DNA of 64,000 nucleotides. Source: Anaerolineae bacterium (lineage in GTDB: Bacteria > Chloroflexota > Anaerolineae > Promineifilales > Promineifilaceae). The stretch lies in the NCBI GenBank assembly GCA_028277515.1, contig JANQGC010000052.1:5853-69852 (forward strand), read 5' to 3'. A program made the position numbers and the translations under genes. The stretch's first letter is position 1. Every line of letters starts with the position of its first letter. The notes beneath the pieces were generated by a model that saw nothing but the letters and a program-made list of their open reading frames with translations, was not told where the DNA came from and searched no databases. Below are positions 16,964 to 26,520 of the stretch, piece after piece.

Positions 16964-19777
16964 ATGTCCGCATTAAAACTATTCTTCTTAGGACCGCCAC
17001 GGATTGAGCTATATGGCCGAACAGTCCGTATGGACACACGCAAAGCGGTGGCGATGCTGGCTCACCTGGCCTTGTCCGGCCAAATTCAAACCCGTGACAG
17101 CCTGGCTACCTTCCTTTGGCCGGAGTTTGATGATAAGAGGGCTAAGGCAGCGTTACGTCGCACCTTGTCCGCGCTGAAATCGGCAATTGAAGGCCATGCC
17201 CTGGCCATCACCCGCGAGACAATCGGCTTACAAGCGGATGAATATTGGTCTGATGTCGCCCAATTTGAGCAGCATGTCCAGGTTAAAGAATGGACGGAAG
17301 CCGTTGCCTTATACCAGGGTGAATTTATGGCCGGTTTTTCCTTGCGCGACACGGTAACTTTTGACGACTGGCAGTTAATGCAAAGGGAAGTGCTGCATCG
17401 TGATTTGTTGGTTGCCCTGGAGGCCCTTTGTTATCAGCAGCAGGAAGAAGGCAGTTTTGCCCAGGCTATCGACATTACTCATCAATGGCTGCGTTTCGAT
17501 CCCTTACGCGAAGAAGCGCATCGCCAACTGATGCTCCTAAATGCCCGATCCGGACGACGCAACAAAGCGTTGAGCCAGTTTCGCGATTGCGTGCGTATTC
17601 TGGATGAAGAGTTAGGCGTTCCCCCTCTACCGGAAACTGTGGCATTGTATGAGTCAATTCGTGATAATCAGATAGACATCCTTACTGATTTTTATACTAA
17701 TCAATCACTTGAAGATGGCAAAATTGTTCGCCCTTCTGTTCCCCCGTTCATCGGCCGTAAAGTCGAGCTAACGCAAATTACCCGGCTCTATAATCAAACC
17801 GGGCCAGACGGCCGGTTCCTGGTCATTGAAGGAGAAGCGGGCATTGGTAAAACACGACTGGCCGAAGATTTTCTAACAGCGCTGGTGGATCGAGGGGTTG
17901 CTGTTCTCTCCGCGCGATGCTATGAAGGAGAGCACACATTGGCTTACGCCTCCCTGATCCAGATCATGCGCAGCGGGCTGCGCCAGCCGGGATCGGCCGA
18001 AAAATTAAAGAACCTTTCATCCTTCGCATTGTCCGAAGCAGGCCGCCTGCTGCCAGAACTGATGGATGGACAGATATTAGCGCTTCCACAGGAAAGTTTA
18101 GAAGCACCCGGTGCCCAAAATCGTTTTTATGAGGGGATTGGGGAAGTTTTGAGAGCATTACTGAACGGGCCGCAACCGGGCGTGATCTGGTTGGACGACG
18201 CCCACTGGTTGGACACCGCTTCCCTGGAATCACTGCAATTTTTGATCAGGCGCTGGTCTGGCAGACCTTATCTAATTTTATTGTGCTGGCGCACTGAATA
18301 CTTGCCCGCTGCCCATCCTCTTTACCATTTGCTGGCCGATTTGCGCCGCGCGGCGGTTGCTGCGCATCTGCATCTGACCCGGTTTACGCACCAGGAAGTT
18401 CAAGAATTATTGCAAGCGGTTATGCCGGACCATGCTCCGCAACTCCCACAAAAACTCTACAATGAAACAGAGGGATTGCCCTATTTCGTTGTTGAATATC
18501 TCAATGCGTTGCGAGAACAAAATTTGCCTGGGGGATTAAGGGACTCCTGGGATCTGCCGCGCACGGTGCGCGACCTGCTCATCGGCCGTCTATCCCAGGT
18601 TGGAGATCAAGAACGCCAGGTCCTGCAAACAGCGGCCGCCATTGGGCACGCTTTTGAATATGAATTGTTGCTTTTAGCCAGCGGCCGCAGCGCCGATGAA
18701 ATTGTATCCTCGTTAGATAATTTAGTGGACCGCGGATTATTAATTGAACATTCCGATCAGTATGATTTCGCGCACGCGAAAATGCGTCAGCTGGCTTATA
18801 AAGAGATGGGGCTGGGACGCCGCCGGTTGTTGCATCGCCGTGTGGCTGAATCCTTGCAAAAATCAACGCGGCAGGAAACTTTATCAATGACTGCCGCGGC
18901 CGAAATCGCCCGTCATTACCGGGAAGCCGGCATGGATGATCTGGCCGCGCACTATTTTGTTAAAGCGGGTAACCAGGCACAGACCTTATTTGCTCACCAG
19001 GAAGGCGTCTATTATTACCAATCGGCCCTGGCACTTGGTTTTGAGCAAGCCTGGAAATTGCACGAAGGCAGTGGGGATATGACCATACGATTGGGTGAAT
19101 ATCCGGCCGCCCTTTCCAGTTATGAGACGGCGGCCTCCATGGCCGGAAATGTGGTTTTGGGCCGCCTGGAACATAAAATTGGCCAGGTTTATATCCGGCA
19201 GGGAGCCTGGACCCAGGCCGCTGCCCAATTAGATTTGGCTCAGGAGCGAATCACCGGCGATGAGGATCTGGCTCGATTATTAAATGATCGGAGTTATGTA
19301 GCGTTCAATTTAAATCAAATGGAACAGGCCCAACAATACATGCTTAAGGTGCGTCAGTTAGCGAACACCCCTCAGGTTCGAGCGCAAAGTGAAAATATTT
19401 CCGGTCTTCTGGCCCGCCATGAAGGAGATCTTGAACGAGCACTGTCACACTTTGAAGCGGCTCACACCCTGGCCCAGGATTACCATCTGCCGGATAGTGA
19501 AATCGCCTCTTTGAATAACCTGGCATTAACTGAAGCGGCTTTGGGTCGCAATGAGGATGCTAAGGCACACTTTCTTGCTGCACTTGAACGATGTCAATCA
19601 TACAGCGACCGTCACCGCGAGGCAGCTCTACATAATAACCTGGCCGACTTGTTCCACCAGATGGGGGATGAAGAAAACGCCATGGCTGAACTGAAAACGG
19701 CCGTGGCTATCTATGCCGAAATCGGTGGCCAACCTGGAAACTGGCAGCCGGAAATATGGAAGCTGACCGAATGGTGA
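16964..19777 (+). CDS. AfsR/SARP-type regulator: BTAD, AAA ATPase, TPR
   Basis: 937 residues. The N-terminus (1-95) is a winged-helix-like DNA-binding region (LFFLGPPRIELYGR, LATFLWPEFDDKRAKAALRRTLSALK), followed by a bacterial transcriptional activation domain (about 96-245). An ATPase module follows, with Walker A GEAGIGKT (290-297) and Walker B GVIWLDDAHW (about 406-415), of the STAND/AAA_16 type. The C-terminal third (about 670-937) is TPR repeats. Such proteins are ATP-dependent activators that respond to ligands or partner proteins through the TPR part. The target is unknown. A tandem CGTTACGA motif precedes it. It is convergent with the lipoprotein gene, stops 12 bases apart. Confidence 0.9.
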   Translation: MSALKLFFLGPPRIELYGRTVRMDTRKAVAMLAHLALSGQIQTRDSLATFLWPEFDDKRAKAALRRTLSALKSAIEGHALAITRETIGLQADEYWSDVAQFEQHVQVKEWTEAVALYQGEFMAGFSLRDTVTFDDWQLMQREVLHRDLLVALEALCYQQQEEGSFAQAIDITHQWLRFDPLREEAHRQLMLLNARSGRRNKALSQFRDCVRILDEELGVPPLPETVALYESIRDNQIDILTDFYTNQSLEDGKIVRPSVPPFIGRKVELTQITRLYNQTGPDGRFLVIEGEAGIGKTRLAEDFLTALVDRGVAVLSARCYEGEHTLAYASLIQIMRSGLRQPGSAEKLKNLSSFALSEAGRLLPELMDGQILALPQESLEAPGAQNRFYEGIGEVLRALLNGPQPGVIWLDDAHWLDTASLESLQFLIRRWSGRPYLILLCWRTEYLPAAHPLYHLLADLRRAAVAAHLHLTRFTHQEVQELLQAVMPDHAPQLPQKLYNETEGLPYFVVEYLNALREQNLPGGLRDSWDLPRTVRDLLIGRLSQVGDQERQVLQTAAAIGHAFEYELLLLASGRSADEIVSSLDNLVDRGLLIEHSDQYDFAHAKMRQLAYKEMGLGRRRLLHRRVAESLQKSTRQETLSMTAAAEIARHYREAGMDDLAAHYFVKAGNQAQTLFAHQEGVYYYQSALALGFEQAWKLHEGSGDMTIRLGEYPAALSSYETAASMAGNVVLGRLEHKIGQVYIRQGAWTQAAAQLDLAQERITGDEDLARLLNDRSYVAFNLNQMEQAQQYMLKVRQLANTPQVRAQSENISGLLARHEGDLERALSHFEAAHTLAQDYHLPDSEIASLNNLALTEAALGRNEDAKAHFLAALERCQSYSDRHREAALHNNLADLFHQMGDEENAMAELKTAVAIYAEIGGQPGNWQPEIWKLTEW

Positions 19778-19789
19778 TCGGGTCAATTA

Positions 19790-21553
19790 TCAGGGAGCGA
19801 CCGTCACAGCCACCTGGCCTGATGCCACATTATCTCCCTCATCTGTTTCACCGCTGACATGATCCTGGCTGTCCACTTTCACCCAGAAAGCATGAACACC
19901 TTCAGGAACATCTTCCCATGTGACAGTCGCCCATTCTCTTGTCCGGCCCCAGGAGCAACCGTGCATCATGCCGGTCAGTCCGGGTGTAATAGAGGATTCA
20001 CCTATCACCTGGGTAAGATTTTCATCGGCATAGAAAGTGACGTTAAAAGATTGAAGAAGATAGCTCGATCCATTATTGGAAATGGCAACTTTTAAATCGA
20101 CATCGGCTGTCTCTTCGGCTGAGGGAAGCTCAACTTCCACATCAGGCGCATCACCAGCCACGAGATTGACGGTCTGCGGGCTGTTGTAAGCTCGTTCCCA
20201 ATAATTTTGCCCAACTTGCGTCAGAGCCTGTTCCGAACCAGGGGGCAGCGCCTCATAATCGTCAACGAGCAGATTACTGGAAGCCCCCGAATGTTCCGAC
20301 TCAACCCACAAACTGTACCAGGTCCACTGCTGAACCAGGCGGTTATCGTCGGCCGGATATCCCAGGTTGGGATCCTTGGCATTTTCCAGGTAATCCACCG
20401 TGCCTTGCAAGAAGTTGCTCACCCGCTGCGGTGTGAAACATTGGCCAAGTTCATCCATGAGGAAACATTCCGTAGGGTTAACCGGATCGTCATAATCGAC
20501 GAAAGGATAAAGCTGGGAAAATTCTGAAATAATGAGTGGTTTGTCCTGCTGCCCATGTTCCTTCATCCAGGTACGCATGGCCAGCACTTGATCGGCAAAA
20601 ATATCCAGATCGTCATGTTCAGCCCGACAATACACATCTTCCTTGGGACATTCCACAACCGGATCGCCGTCAGGGGCCTTAATTGCCAGGGCCGGATCGG
20701 TTCCCAAAGCGACTTTGCCATCACTTGGCCCATTGTCCCAAGGCCGGATCTCAGACAAGATATAAAGATGCATATTCCATACATCAACCGGCATCGGTTC
20801 GCCAAACTCTGTCACATATGTATCCCAAACAATGTCCAGATACTGCAAACGGCCGGGCGTCATCATCGATAAACCGGCGATGGCCACTCTGGCATCAGGA
20901 TCAACTTCCTTGATGAAATGATATATTTCATGGTACGCGCGAGCATACCATTCCGGAAAGGTGTTGTCCTGTGCCTCATTAGCCACATCCGGTTCATTGC
21001 CCACAATCCATAAGGTACCAGGCTTGGCTTGTATGTGCTGCCCTAACCCACCACTATTCATGTGCAAAGGAGGTTTAACCGTATATGAAGGTAAATATTG
21101 GCCGTCCTCTTTATCCTGGGATATACGAACTTGAGGATAATAGTCGACAGTTTCGGAAATGAGTGGGTCTATTTGCCTGGAGATAAAGTTGATATAATGG
21201 CCGGCGCCTAAAACATCCAACCATGATTTAGCCTCTGTTCCCGGCTCATTGCCGATGCCATATCGACAGTTCGTTTGCCTGGGCATCGTGCTGGATATCA
21301 TAGGCATTTGAGCGACAAAAGGACCATCATCCTCTTCTTGCTCAGGCCCTTCTTGAGGACCGGCAATCAAATTCTCGGGGGTTCCGGTTAACAATTCAAT
21401 TGTGGGGAGTTGCGTGGTCGCTGTGGCCGGTTCAGTCACCGCATTGGCGACCTGTGTGACAGTTTCACTGCTCCCTGCCGAACCTAAGCAAGCAATTAAT
21501 AAGAGGCTTGATAATAACAATGTGATGGATCGTGTGGTTTTAGATTTCAGCAT
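19790..21553 (-). CDS. Glycosidase-like lipoprotein with C-terminal CARDB-like domain
   Basis: 587 residues from ATG 21553, which has AAAGGA upstream; an earlier in-frame start would place 13 charged residues before the signal peptide. The signal ends in a lipobox LLIAC (Cys about 22), then a Thr-rich linker to residue 80. The catalytic-like domain has WIVGNEPDVANEAQ and, later, PLIISEFSQLYPF; the paired Glu residues after strands 4 and 7 fit a GH-A clan retaining glycosidase. The C-terminal about 100 residues (VDLKVAISNNGSSYLLQ, EGDNVASGQVAV) look like a CARDB beta-sandwich. Substrate unknown; it probably acts on glycans at the cell surface. Confidence 0.8.
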   Translation of the reverse strand: MLKSKTTRSITLLLSSLLLIACLGSAGSSETVTQVANAVTEPATATTQLPTIELLTGTPENLIAGPQEGPEQEEDDGPFVAQMPMISSTMPRQTNCRYGIGNEPGTEAKSWLDVLGAGHYINFISRQIDPLISETVDYYPQVRISQDKEDGQYLPSYTVKPPLHMNSGGLGQHIQAKPGTLWIVGNEPDVANEAQDNTFPEWYARAYHEIYHFIKEVDPDARVAIAGLSMMTPGRLQYLDIVWDTYVTEFGEPMPVDVWNMHLYILSEIRPWDNGPSDGKVALGTDPALAIKAPDGDPVVECPKEDVYCRAEHDDLDIFADQVLAMRTWMKEHGQQDKPLIISEFSQLYPFVDYDDPVNPTECFLMDELGQCFTPQRVSNFLQGTVDYLENAKDPNLGYPADDNRLVQQWTWYSLWVESEHSGASSNLLVDDYEALPPGSEQALTQVGQNYWERAYNSPQTVNLVAGDAPDVEVELPSAEETADVDLKVAISNNGSSYLLQSFNVTFYADENLTQVIGESSITPGLTGMMHGCSWGRTREWATVTWEDVPEGVHAFWVKVDSQDHVSGETDEGDNVASGQVAVTVAP

Positions 21554-21692
21554 ATATCCTTTATCCTCATGCAAATAAAAACGACGCGGCAATGATACAT
21601 AATTTATTAAGTGTGTCCAGTTCGCACAAGTTCAGCAAAGTTAATATGAACATTGGCTCGCTTCCAATATAAAGGTTACTCTAGGAGAAAAG

Positions 21693-21719
21693 ATGGCAGG
21701 ATGCGAAATTCACCTTTAA
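21693..21719 (+). CDS. Eight-codon upstream ORF before the GT2 gene
   Basis: A consensus ribosome site (AGGAG, ending six bases before the ATG) precedes not the glycosyltransferase but a mini-ORF coding MAGCEIHL, which stops at 21717-21719, four bases before the glycosyltransferase ATG at 21724. The main gene has no ribosome site of its own and cannot start upstream in frame because of a TAG. It may be a leader used for translational coupling. Confidence 0.4.
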   Translation: MAGCEIHL

Positions 21720-21723
21720 TCGA

Positions 21724-23073
21724 ATGCGATCATTTCCTCATGTAACGATCATTATTCTCAATTGGAACGGCCGTTCCTATCTCCAATCCTGCTTAAATGC
21801 TATCACACAGTTGGACTACCCCGATTTTGATGTTGTCCTGGTCGATAATAATTCCAGCGATGATTCCGAATACTTTGTTCAAGCCCATTTCCCCTGGGTC
21901 AACATTCGTCAAAATCACCAGAATCTTGGCTATGCTGCGGGCAACAATCGCGCGCTGCGCCACCTATCGGCCGATTTTGCGGTACTCATCAATCCCGACA
22001 TCATCGTCAGCCCATCCTGGCTGCGTGAATTAATCAAACCGATGCTGGCCGACCGGACCATCGCCGTCGCCGGCTGCAAACTTTATTTCCCCGAAGATAA
22101 CCTCCTGCAGCATGCCGGCGGCACCATCAGCGGTCCAAGAGCGATGCCCGATCACCGCGGGGTTGGCCAGGACGACCAGGGACAGTTTGATGAAGTGATC
22201 GATGTCGATTATGTCACCGGGGCAGCTTTGGTCTTGCGGCGCACCGCTTTAGAAACAATCGGTTTTTTTGATGAAGGCTTTTTTATGTACTTTGAAGAAG
22301 TTGATTTTTGCGACCGCGCACGAACGGCCGGTTATCGGGTAGTATATGTGCCCCAGGCTACGGCCATCCATGATGAATCAGCCTTTGCCGTTCGCGGCAG
22401 TCCCACCTACCTGGAACGCTTCCACTACGGCCGTTGGCGCTATCTGCTTAAACATTTTGATCCGCTGATGATCATGAACAAGACCTTCCCGGCCGAAGAA
22501 GAATGGTTAGCGGACTTGCCCCGGGATGAAAGGCAGGCTGTTAATCGCGCCTACCGTTCAGCATTAGCCGGGCTACCAGAAATTTTTCAAACTCGCAGGA
22601 CCGGAGGGAATATTGAAATCTCGCATGAACAGCAGGAAACCATTCGTACAAAATTAGAAGAAATGCGCCGGTTGGCTGCAAAGAACCCTCAATACCAGCG
22701 AGCAATGGTCCAACTCGCTGCAGCCGGAAATATACAGGCACGGCCGTTTACATCCTCTGTGCCCCTGTTTGGCTCCCTCATCGCCCGCCTGCGCGGCTTA
22801 TGGGCGGCCGTTGCCGTGAGAGATAGTGCCGATTCCTTCGCTGCTCAGCAAAACGAATTTAACCGACAACTTGTTCAAAAGCTCGATGAATTATCAAAAC
22901 GTCTGCCCCTCCCGGCCGATCAGTGGCTGGATAAAGATGATAGCCTGGGCCATGTCCGGCAGCAACACAAAGATGTTGCGGCCGAGCTGCGGCAGTTGGT
23001 CCAACACCTAGACGCGCTCCAGGCTCGATTGCAGCGACTGGAAGAATCTGCAAAGTCCCGCAAAAAGCCTTGA
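21724..23073 (+). CDS. Family 2 glycosyltransferase with C-terminal coiled coil
   Basis: 449 residues. The N-terminal 290 form a GT-A fold of the rhamnosyltransferase-like group: VTIIILNWNGRSYL, VVLVDNNSSDDS (nucleotide binding), NPDIIV in the DXD position, and the acceptor-side FFDEGFFMYFEEVDFCDRA with the catalytic acidic residues. It would transfer a sugar from a nucleotide donor in the cytoplasm, probably to a lipid-linked glycan. Residues about 300-449 are charged and helical, ending in a predicted coiled coil (LQARLQRLEESAKSRKK), perhaps for oligomerisation or membrane recruitment. The gene stands alone on the plus strand between two minus-strand units. Confidence 0.9.
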   Translation: MRSFPHVTIIILNWNGRSYLQSCLNAITQLDYPDFDVVLVDNNSSDDSEYFVQAHFPWVNIRQNHQNLGYAAGNNRALRHLSADFAVLINPDIIVSPSWLRELIKPMLADRTIAVAGCKLYFPEDNLLQHAGGTISGPRAMPDHRGVGQDDQGQFDEVIDVDYVTGAALVLRRTALETIGFFDEGFFMYFEEVDFCDRARTAGYRVVYVPQATAIHDESAFAVRGSPTYLERFHYGRWRYLLKHFDPLMIMNKTFPAEEEWLADLPRDERQAVNRAYRSALAGLPEIFQTRRTGGNIEISHEQQETIRTKLEEMRRLAAKNPQYQRAMVQLAAAGNIQARPFTSSVPLFGSLIARLRGLWAAVAVRDSADSFAAQQNEFNRQLVQKLDELSKRLPLPADQWLDKDDSLGHVRQQHKDVAAELRQLVQHLDALQARLQRLEESAKSRKKP

Positions 23074-23168
23074 TCTAGATTAATAATAGATTTTCTGGGA
23101 TTGAGGATTCTGAAGCGAAGCTTAATAAGTCGGCAACTTACAGGACCGATGATGGCCTGCCAATTAGG

Positions 23169-23630
23169 TCATCGGGCTGCGTTTTCTCTGTTCCATTTTG
23201 ATAAAAGCCGATTCATCCACAATTCTGCTTCATCAAGCGCAAAAAACATATCACCAGGTGCACCCATCATACGCTTCATCAAGCGACGAGCAATTGGGCG
23301 TATTATTTTTATCATCCTGTTTGCATTAGGCATCACCATAGCAATGCCGACACATCTTTCGCTGATGCGCGGTTTGTTAGCTTTCAACCAACCATTGCTT
23401 TACTTTTGTGCTACCTTTTCCCGCTTGTGTGCCTTGTAGTCAGTATCATTCATATCATCAGTATCATTCATATCATTCAGATAAACAATGCCGTACTTTT
23501 CTGGCTGAAGTTCGGCAAAATCAAGCAGATTATCCATTTCTGTGTTGTACGCTTCCATTGCCGACAATGTTACTAATCCATCCACTTCAATGCGTACGAT
23601 GGGCCAGTCTGATTTGTCTATTTTGACCAT
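23169..23630 (-). pseudogene. STAS/SpoIIAA-like protein gene interrupted by an in-frame TAA
   Basis: From ATG 23630 (GGAGAG five bases upstream) the frame reads MVKIDKSDWPIVRIEVDG and on to KREKVAQK, meets TAA at 23400-23402, and continues in the same frame with SNGWLKANKPRISERCVGIA to a stop at 23169. The two halves together (about 153 codons) match the layout of a small STAS-like family whose second half carries WLKAN..I...C.GIAFV. A CAA-to-TAA change would suffice. Before the stop, an 18-base unit (AGTATCATTCATATCATC on the plus strand, 23450-23485) is repeated, adding the residues DDMNDT. It overlaps the upstream EcfA gene by 44 bases. Confidence 0.75.
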
Positions 23631-25071
23631 ATTTCTCTCCATTAAATTCTTGAGGATGCACCAATCCCTCACTTAAAACTCTGCCATCATCCAGTTCAAT
23701 AACATACTCGCAGCAGCGGTTGATAAATTCCTTATCGTGGGTAATCACCAGAATGAGTTCCACTCTGTTTTTTATCATTTGGATAAGTTCCGCAATCCTA
23801 TTCATGTGAATGAGGTCGACGCCGCTGGTCGGTTCATCTAGAATTAAATATTTCTTGCTGATAAATAAAGCGGTGGCAATTGCTGTTCTCTGCTTCTGAC
23901 CTCCTGAAAGACATTGGGGATGCTTTTCTCTGTATTGCAGTAGGTTCAGGTTATTAAGTAGTTCATTTGCTTCTATGATCTTGAGTTCATCATCAATTTC
24001 ATAACCAAGCATCAACTCATCAAGAACAGATTCTGCAAAAAGCTGATGGTTGACATCCTGCATAACCATGAAGCTACGTTTTATCCTTTCCTTGCGCGAT
24101 AATTGTTTCTCGTCCACGATTTTCGGCTTCGATTTTAGGATGCCACATAAGCTCGCCGCGAAGGTTGACTTCCCTGCGCCGTTCTTACCAACAACAGCAA
24201 TCAATTTATGCTTCGGCAGACTGAGATTCTTGATATCCACAGCCAATTTCTTATTGTAAAAACATTGCATCTCTGCGATTTTTATCGTAGGCTCATCAAT
24301 TGGTTTTTCCAGTTTTCCGCTTTTAATTACAGGTTCAGTAACCATCCTGAGCCCAAGAGATTGGCGATCATTGTCCCCAATGTCAATGAATTCCTCCCGC
24401 GAAAACTGGTTTGCGATCTTACCTTCATCTAAATAAATGAATCTGTCACATATTTCTGTTAGATAATAAAGCCTGTGTTCAGCGATTAGTATTGTATTGC
24501 CTGCTTCTTTCAGGGTTTGAATCACCTGTTTTAATCCTTCGATAGCATTGGCATCGAGATTTGCGCTGGGCTCATCAAAAACATAAACCTTGGAACGGTT
24601 CATATAAACGCTCGCACAAGCAAGTTTCTGCTTTTCTCCACCGGAAAGATCAAAAATTCGTCTGTTTAGCAGATGTTGGATGCTGAATTCCTGCACCGTT
24701 TCCTTCAGTCTGGTCAACATTATCTGCCTGGGAACCTTGTGATTTGACGGCGCAAACAGTAGTTCATCTGTCGTGTCCAAACTAAAAAACTGGGATTTTG
24801 GATTTTGAAAAACAGATCCGACAACTGCCGACATTCTTTGAATGCTAACATCTTTCGGCGCAATACCGTCAACTGCTACCGTGCCGACAAGTGTTCCTTC
24901 GATATGATTGGGAATGATGCCGTTGATTAAATTTAAGACGGTTGATTTGCCGCATCCCGACTTCCCGCACAGCAAGAGGCATTCCCCCTCGGCGACTTGC
25001 AAGCTGACATTGTCCAAGGCGAGCTTTTCCCCTTCTCCATATGAAAAGCTGACGTTTGCGAGATTTATCAT
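23587..25071 (-). CDS. ECF transporter ATPase, two fused domains (cassette A)
   Basis: 494 residues from ATG 25071, which overlaps the EcfT stop as ATGA. It contains two complete ABC ATPases: domain 1 with GKSGCGKST (about 36-44) and LSGGEKQKLACAS; domain 2 with GKNGAGKST (about 295-303) and LSGGQKQRTAIATA, each with Walker B ahead of DEP. One chain thus replaces the usual EcfA-EcfA' pair that powers vitamin or metal uptake through an ECF complex. Base composition is clearly more AT-rich than neighbouring non-ECF genes and the genome's ACGGCCGT word is absent, which suggests transfer. Confidence 0.92.
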   Translation of the reverse strand: MINLANVSFSYGEGEKLALDNVSLQVAEGECLLLCGKSGCGKSTVLNLINGIIPNHIEGTLVGTVAVDGIAPKDVSIQRMSAVVGSVFQNPKSQFFSLDTTDELLFAPSNHKVPRQIMLTRLKETVQEFSIQHLLNRRIFDLSGGEKQKLACASVYMNRSKVYVFDEPSANLDANAIEGLKQVIQTLKEAGNTILIAEHRLYYLTEICDRFIYLDEGKIANQFSREEFIDIGDNDRQSLGLRMVTEPVIKSGKLEKPIDEPTIKIAEMQCFYNKKLAVDIKNLSLPKHKLIAVVGKNGAGKSTFAASLCGILKSKPKIVDEKQLSRKERIKRSFMVMQDVNHQLFAESVLDELMLGYEIDDELKIIEANELLNNLNLLQYREKHPQCLSGGQKQRTAIATALFISKKYLILDEPTSGVDLIHMNRIAELIQMIKNRVELILVITHDKEFINRCCEYVIELDDGRVLSEGLVHPQEFNGEKYGQNRQIRLAHRTH

Positions 25072-25760
25072 GCGCCAGGTCCCCACCTACTGCCCAAAAT
25101 GAGCAATAGCATGATTGTAAGCACTACGAAATCAAACCACCTCATTTGGGGATCATGCACGTATGTCCTATCCTTATACAAACCTAACCCGCGTGTCAGC
25201 GACGCCACCGTCAATTCTTCACCAGTCTTGACCAGGCTGAACAATAGGGGCACATAGACGTATTCCAGCGTCCTAAATGGATTGCCACGGCCGATGGCAT
25301 CACGCAGCTTCATGGCATTGGTAATCGCCCGGAACTCTTGGTAAATTGTAGGGATAAAGCGGAACATCACCAGCAAAGGTATCAATAAAAAGTTGGGTGT
25401 GTGCATCTTTGAAAACGCCGCCGACGCATCGCCAATACTGGTTGTCGCGAAAAACAATACCGCGTACAAGAAGAAGGGTATAAAAATGAAGAAAGGCAAA
25501 CTGATTAAGCCCCACACATAGATAACGTTTTCAGAAGCGAATCCTATAATATAATCCAGGCCAAACAAAAGCGCATACATAATAGTCAGATAAAGCAGCG
25601 GCTTATAGGCTCCTGCCAAAAGGAGCAGCAGCACCCCCAGAAGTACAGAGGTATAAATGTACCATCCACTGCCAAAGCCGTACATCAGGATATTCACCAT
25701 AATTAACAGTAATAGCTTTGTCCTGGGGTCTAGTACCAAGCCAGTTGCTTCTTCTTTCAT
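25068..25760 (-). CDS. ECF transporter T component (cassette A)
   Basis: 230 residues with about six membrane helices. The two coupling motifs that dock on the ATPases are visible in the cytoplasmic loops as AMKLRDAIGRG (about 147-157) and ASLTRGLGLYKD (about 187-198), each carrying the expected Ala-x-x-x-Arg/Gly pattern. EcfT transmits ATP-driven movement to the substrate-binding S component. Both ends overlap or abut partners: S component upstream (16-base gap), EcfA downstream (4-base overlap). A Firmicutes-like style is my impression, not measured. Confidence 0.9.
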   Translation of the reverse strand: MKEEATGLVLDPRTKLLLLIMVNILMYGFGSGWYIYTSVLLGVLLLLLAGAYKPLLYLTIMYALLFGLDYIIGFASENVIYVWGLISLPFFIFIPFFLYAVLFFATTSIGDASAAFSKMHTPNFLLIPLLVMFRFIPTIYQEFRAITNAMKLRDAIGRGNPFRTLEYVYVPLLFSLVKTGEELTVASLTRGLGLYKDRTYVHDPQMRWFDFVVLTIMLLLILGSRWGPGA

Positions 25761-25775
25761 TGACGGGTCATTCCC

Positions 25776-26363
25776 TTATGCGATGCCGGCACGCACGAAA
25801 TGCTTTTTGAGCATACGATTTGCTATGAATGAACTAATAATCGCGCAGATAAATGTAGCCACAATGATCAGCGCAAGATTGAGCGGTGTGGTCAGTGCCA
25901 AAAATCCATCAGCCCATTCGGCTGTGTAGCCAGAGGCGATTGTTAATTCACGAATCCAATCTTTGGCTACCCACCATGCGCCTTGCTGGCCAATTACCCA
26001 GAGAGACGCAGCACAGTAACTGATGGTGTTCCACATATTGCTCTTGTATTTACCGATGTAGGCGCATAGCTCCGCAAGTACAAAAAAGGTAAAGTTCACC
26101 AGTGCCACGAGAATATTCCCGTACACAAGAAGTCCAGCGATTGTCGCACAAAGAAAACCCAAAATTGTAATGGCACCCGGCTTCTGAGTGCGGGCTATGA
26201 ACAGCATATATACAGGTCCCAAGAGCAACGCCCCAATGGGCATCATGAGCATGAAAAGAAAAGGTGTAAACAATACGCTAGAAAAGATAACGTATGTAAT
26301 AATGTATATTGCTGAAAAGATGCCGATAGTAATCAGGTCACTTGTTTTTAGCTTATTGGACAT
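25776..26363 (-). CDS. MptD-family ECF S component (cassette A)
   Basis: 195 residues, five to six membrane helices, of the MptD/Trep_Strep type of putative ECF substrate-binding subunit. It starts KLKTSDLITIGIFSAIYIITY, has the loop GKYKSNMWNTISYC in the middle and ends in RMLKKHFVRAGIA; the same signposts (RDFITIGIFS, GKYKSF, LKKHFVKAGIV) recur in the two S components of the other cassette. The substrate of this family is not known to me. GGAG precedes ATG 26363. The direct neighbours EcfT and EcfA complete the importer. Confidence 0.88.
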   Translation of the reverse strand: MSNKLKTSDLITIGIFSAIYIITYVIFSSVLFTPFLFMLMMPIGALLLGPVYMLFIARTQKPGAITILGFLCATIAGLLVYGNILVALVNFTFFVLAELCAYIGKYKSNMWNTISYCAASLWVIGQQGAWWVAKDWIRELTIASGYTAEWADGFLALTTPLNLALIIVATFICAIISSFIANRMLKKHFVRAGIA

Positions 26364-26378
26364 AATGTAATCTCCATC

Positions 26379-26516
26379 TTAATTTTGAGGTTCAAGGGTT
26401 TTAACTGGGTTGCTCATCAATTTAGTCATCCCCGATAGGCCAATGAGTAATGTCAAGAGGCCCATTGCCACGTACAGTCCAATTTGTTTCCAATTAATGT
26501 TTTTAATCCTTTTCAT
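26379..26516 (-). CDS. 45-residue single-pass membrane protein
   Basis: A short ORF starting MKRIKNINWKQIGLYVAMG with one hydrophobic helix (about 12-30) and a polar end (NPVKTLEPQN). GGAAGG lies 9 bases upstream, within the last codons of the ABC gene. It fits exactly between the ABC half-transporter (stop 26521) and the S component (start 26363) in an otherwise tightly packed operon, which supports it being real. It could be an accessory subunit; no family is recognised. Confidence 0.6.
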   Translation of the reverse strand: MKRIKNINWKQIGLYVAMGLLTLLIGLSGMTKLMSNPVKTLEPQN

Positions 26517-26520
26517 TGCG

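Noticed and set aside
23450..23485. Possible CRISPR or VNTR array in the STAS-like gene
   Set aside because: Only two 18-base units in tandem with no spacers; a simple in-frame duplication.
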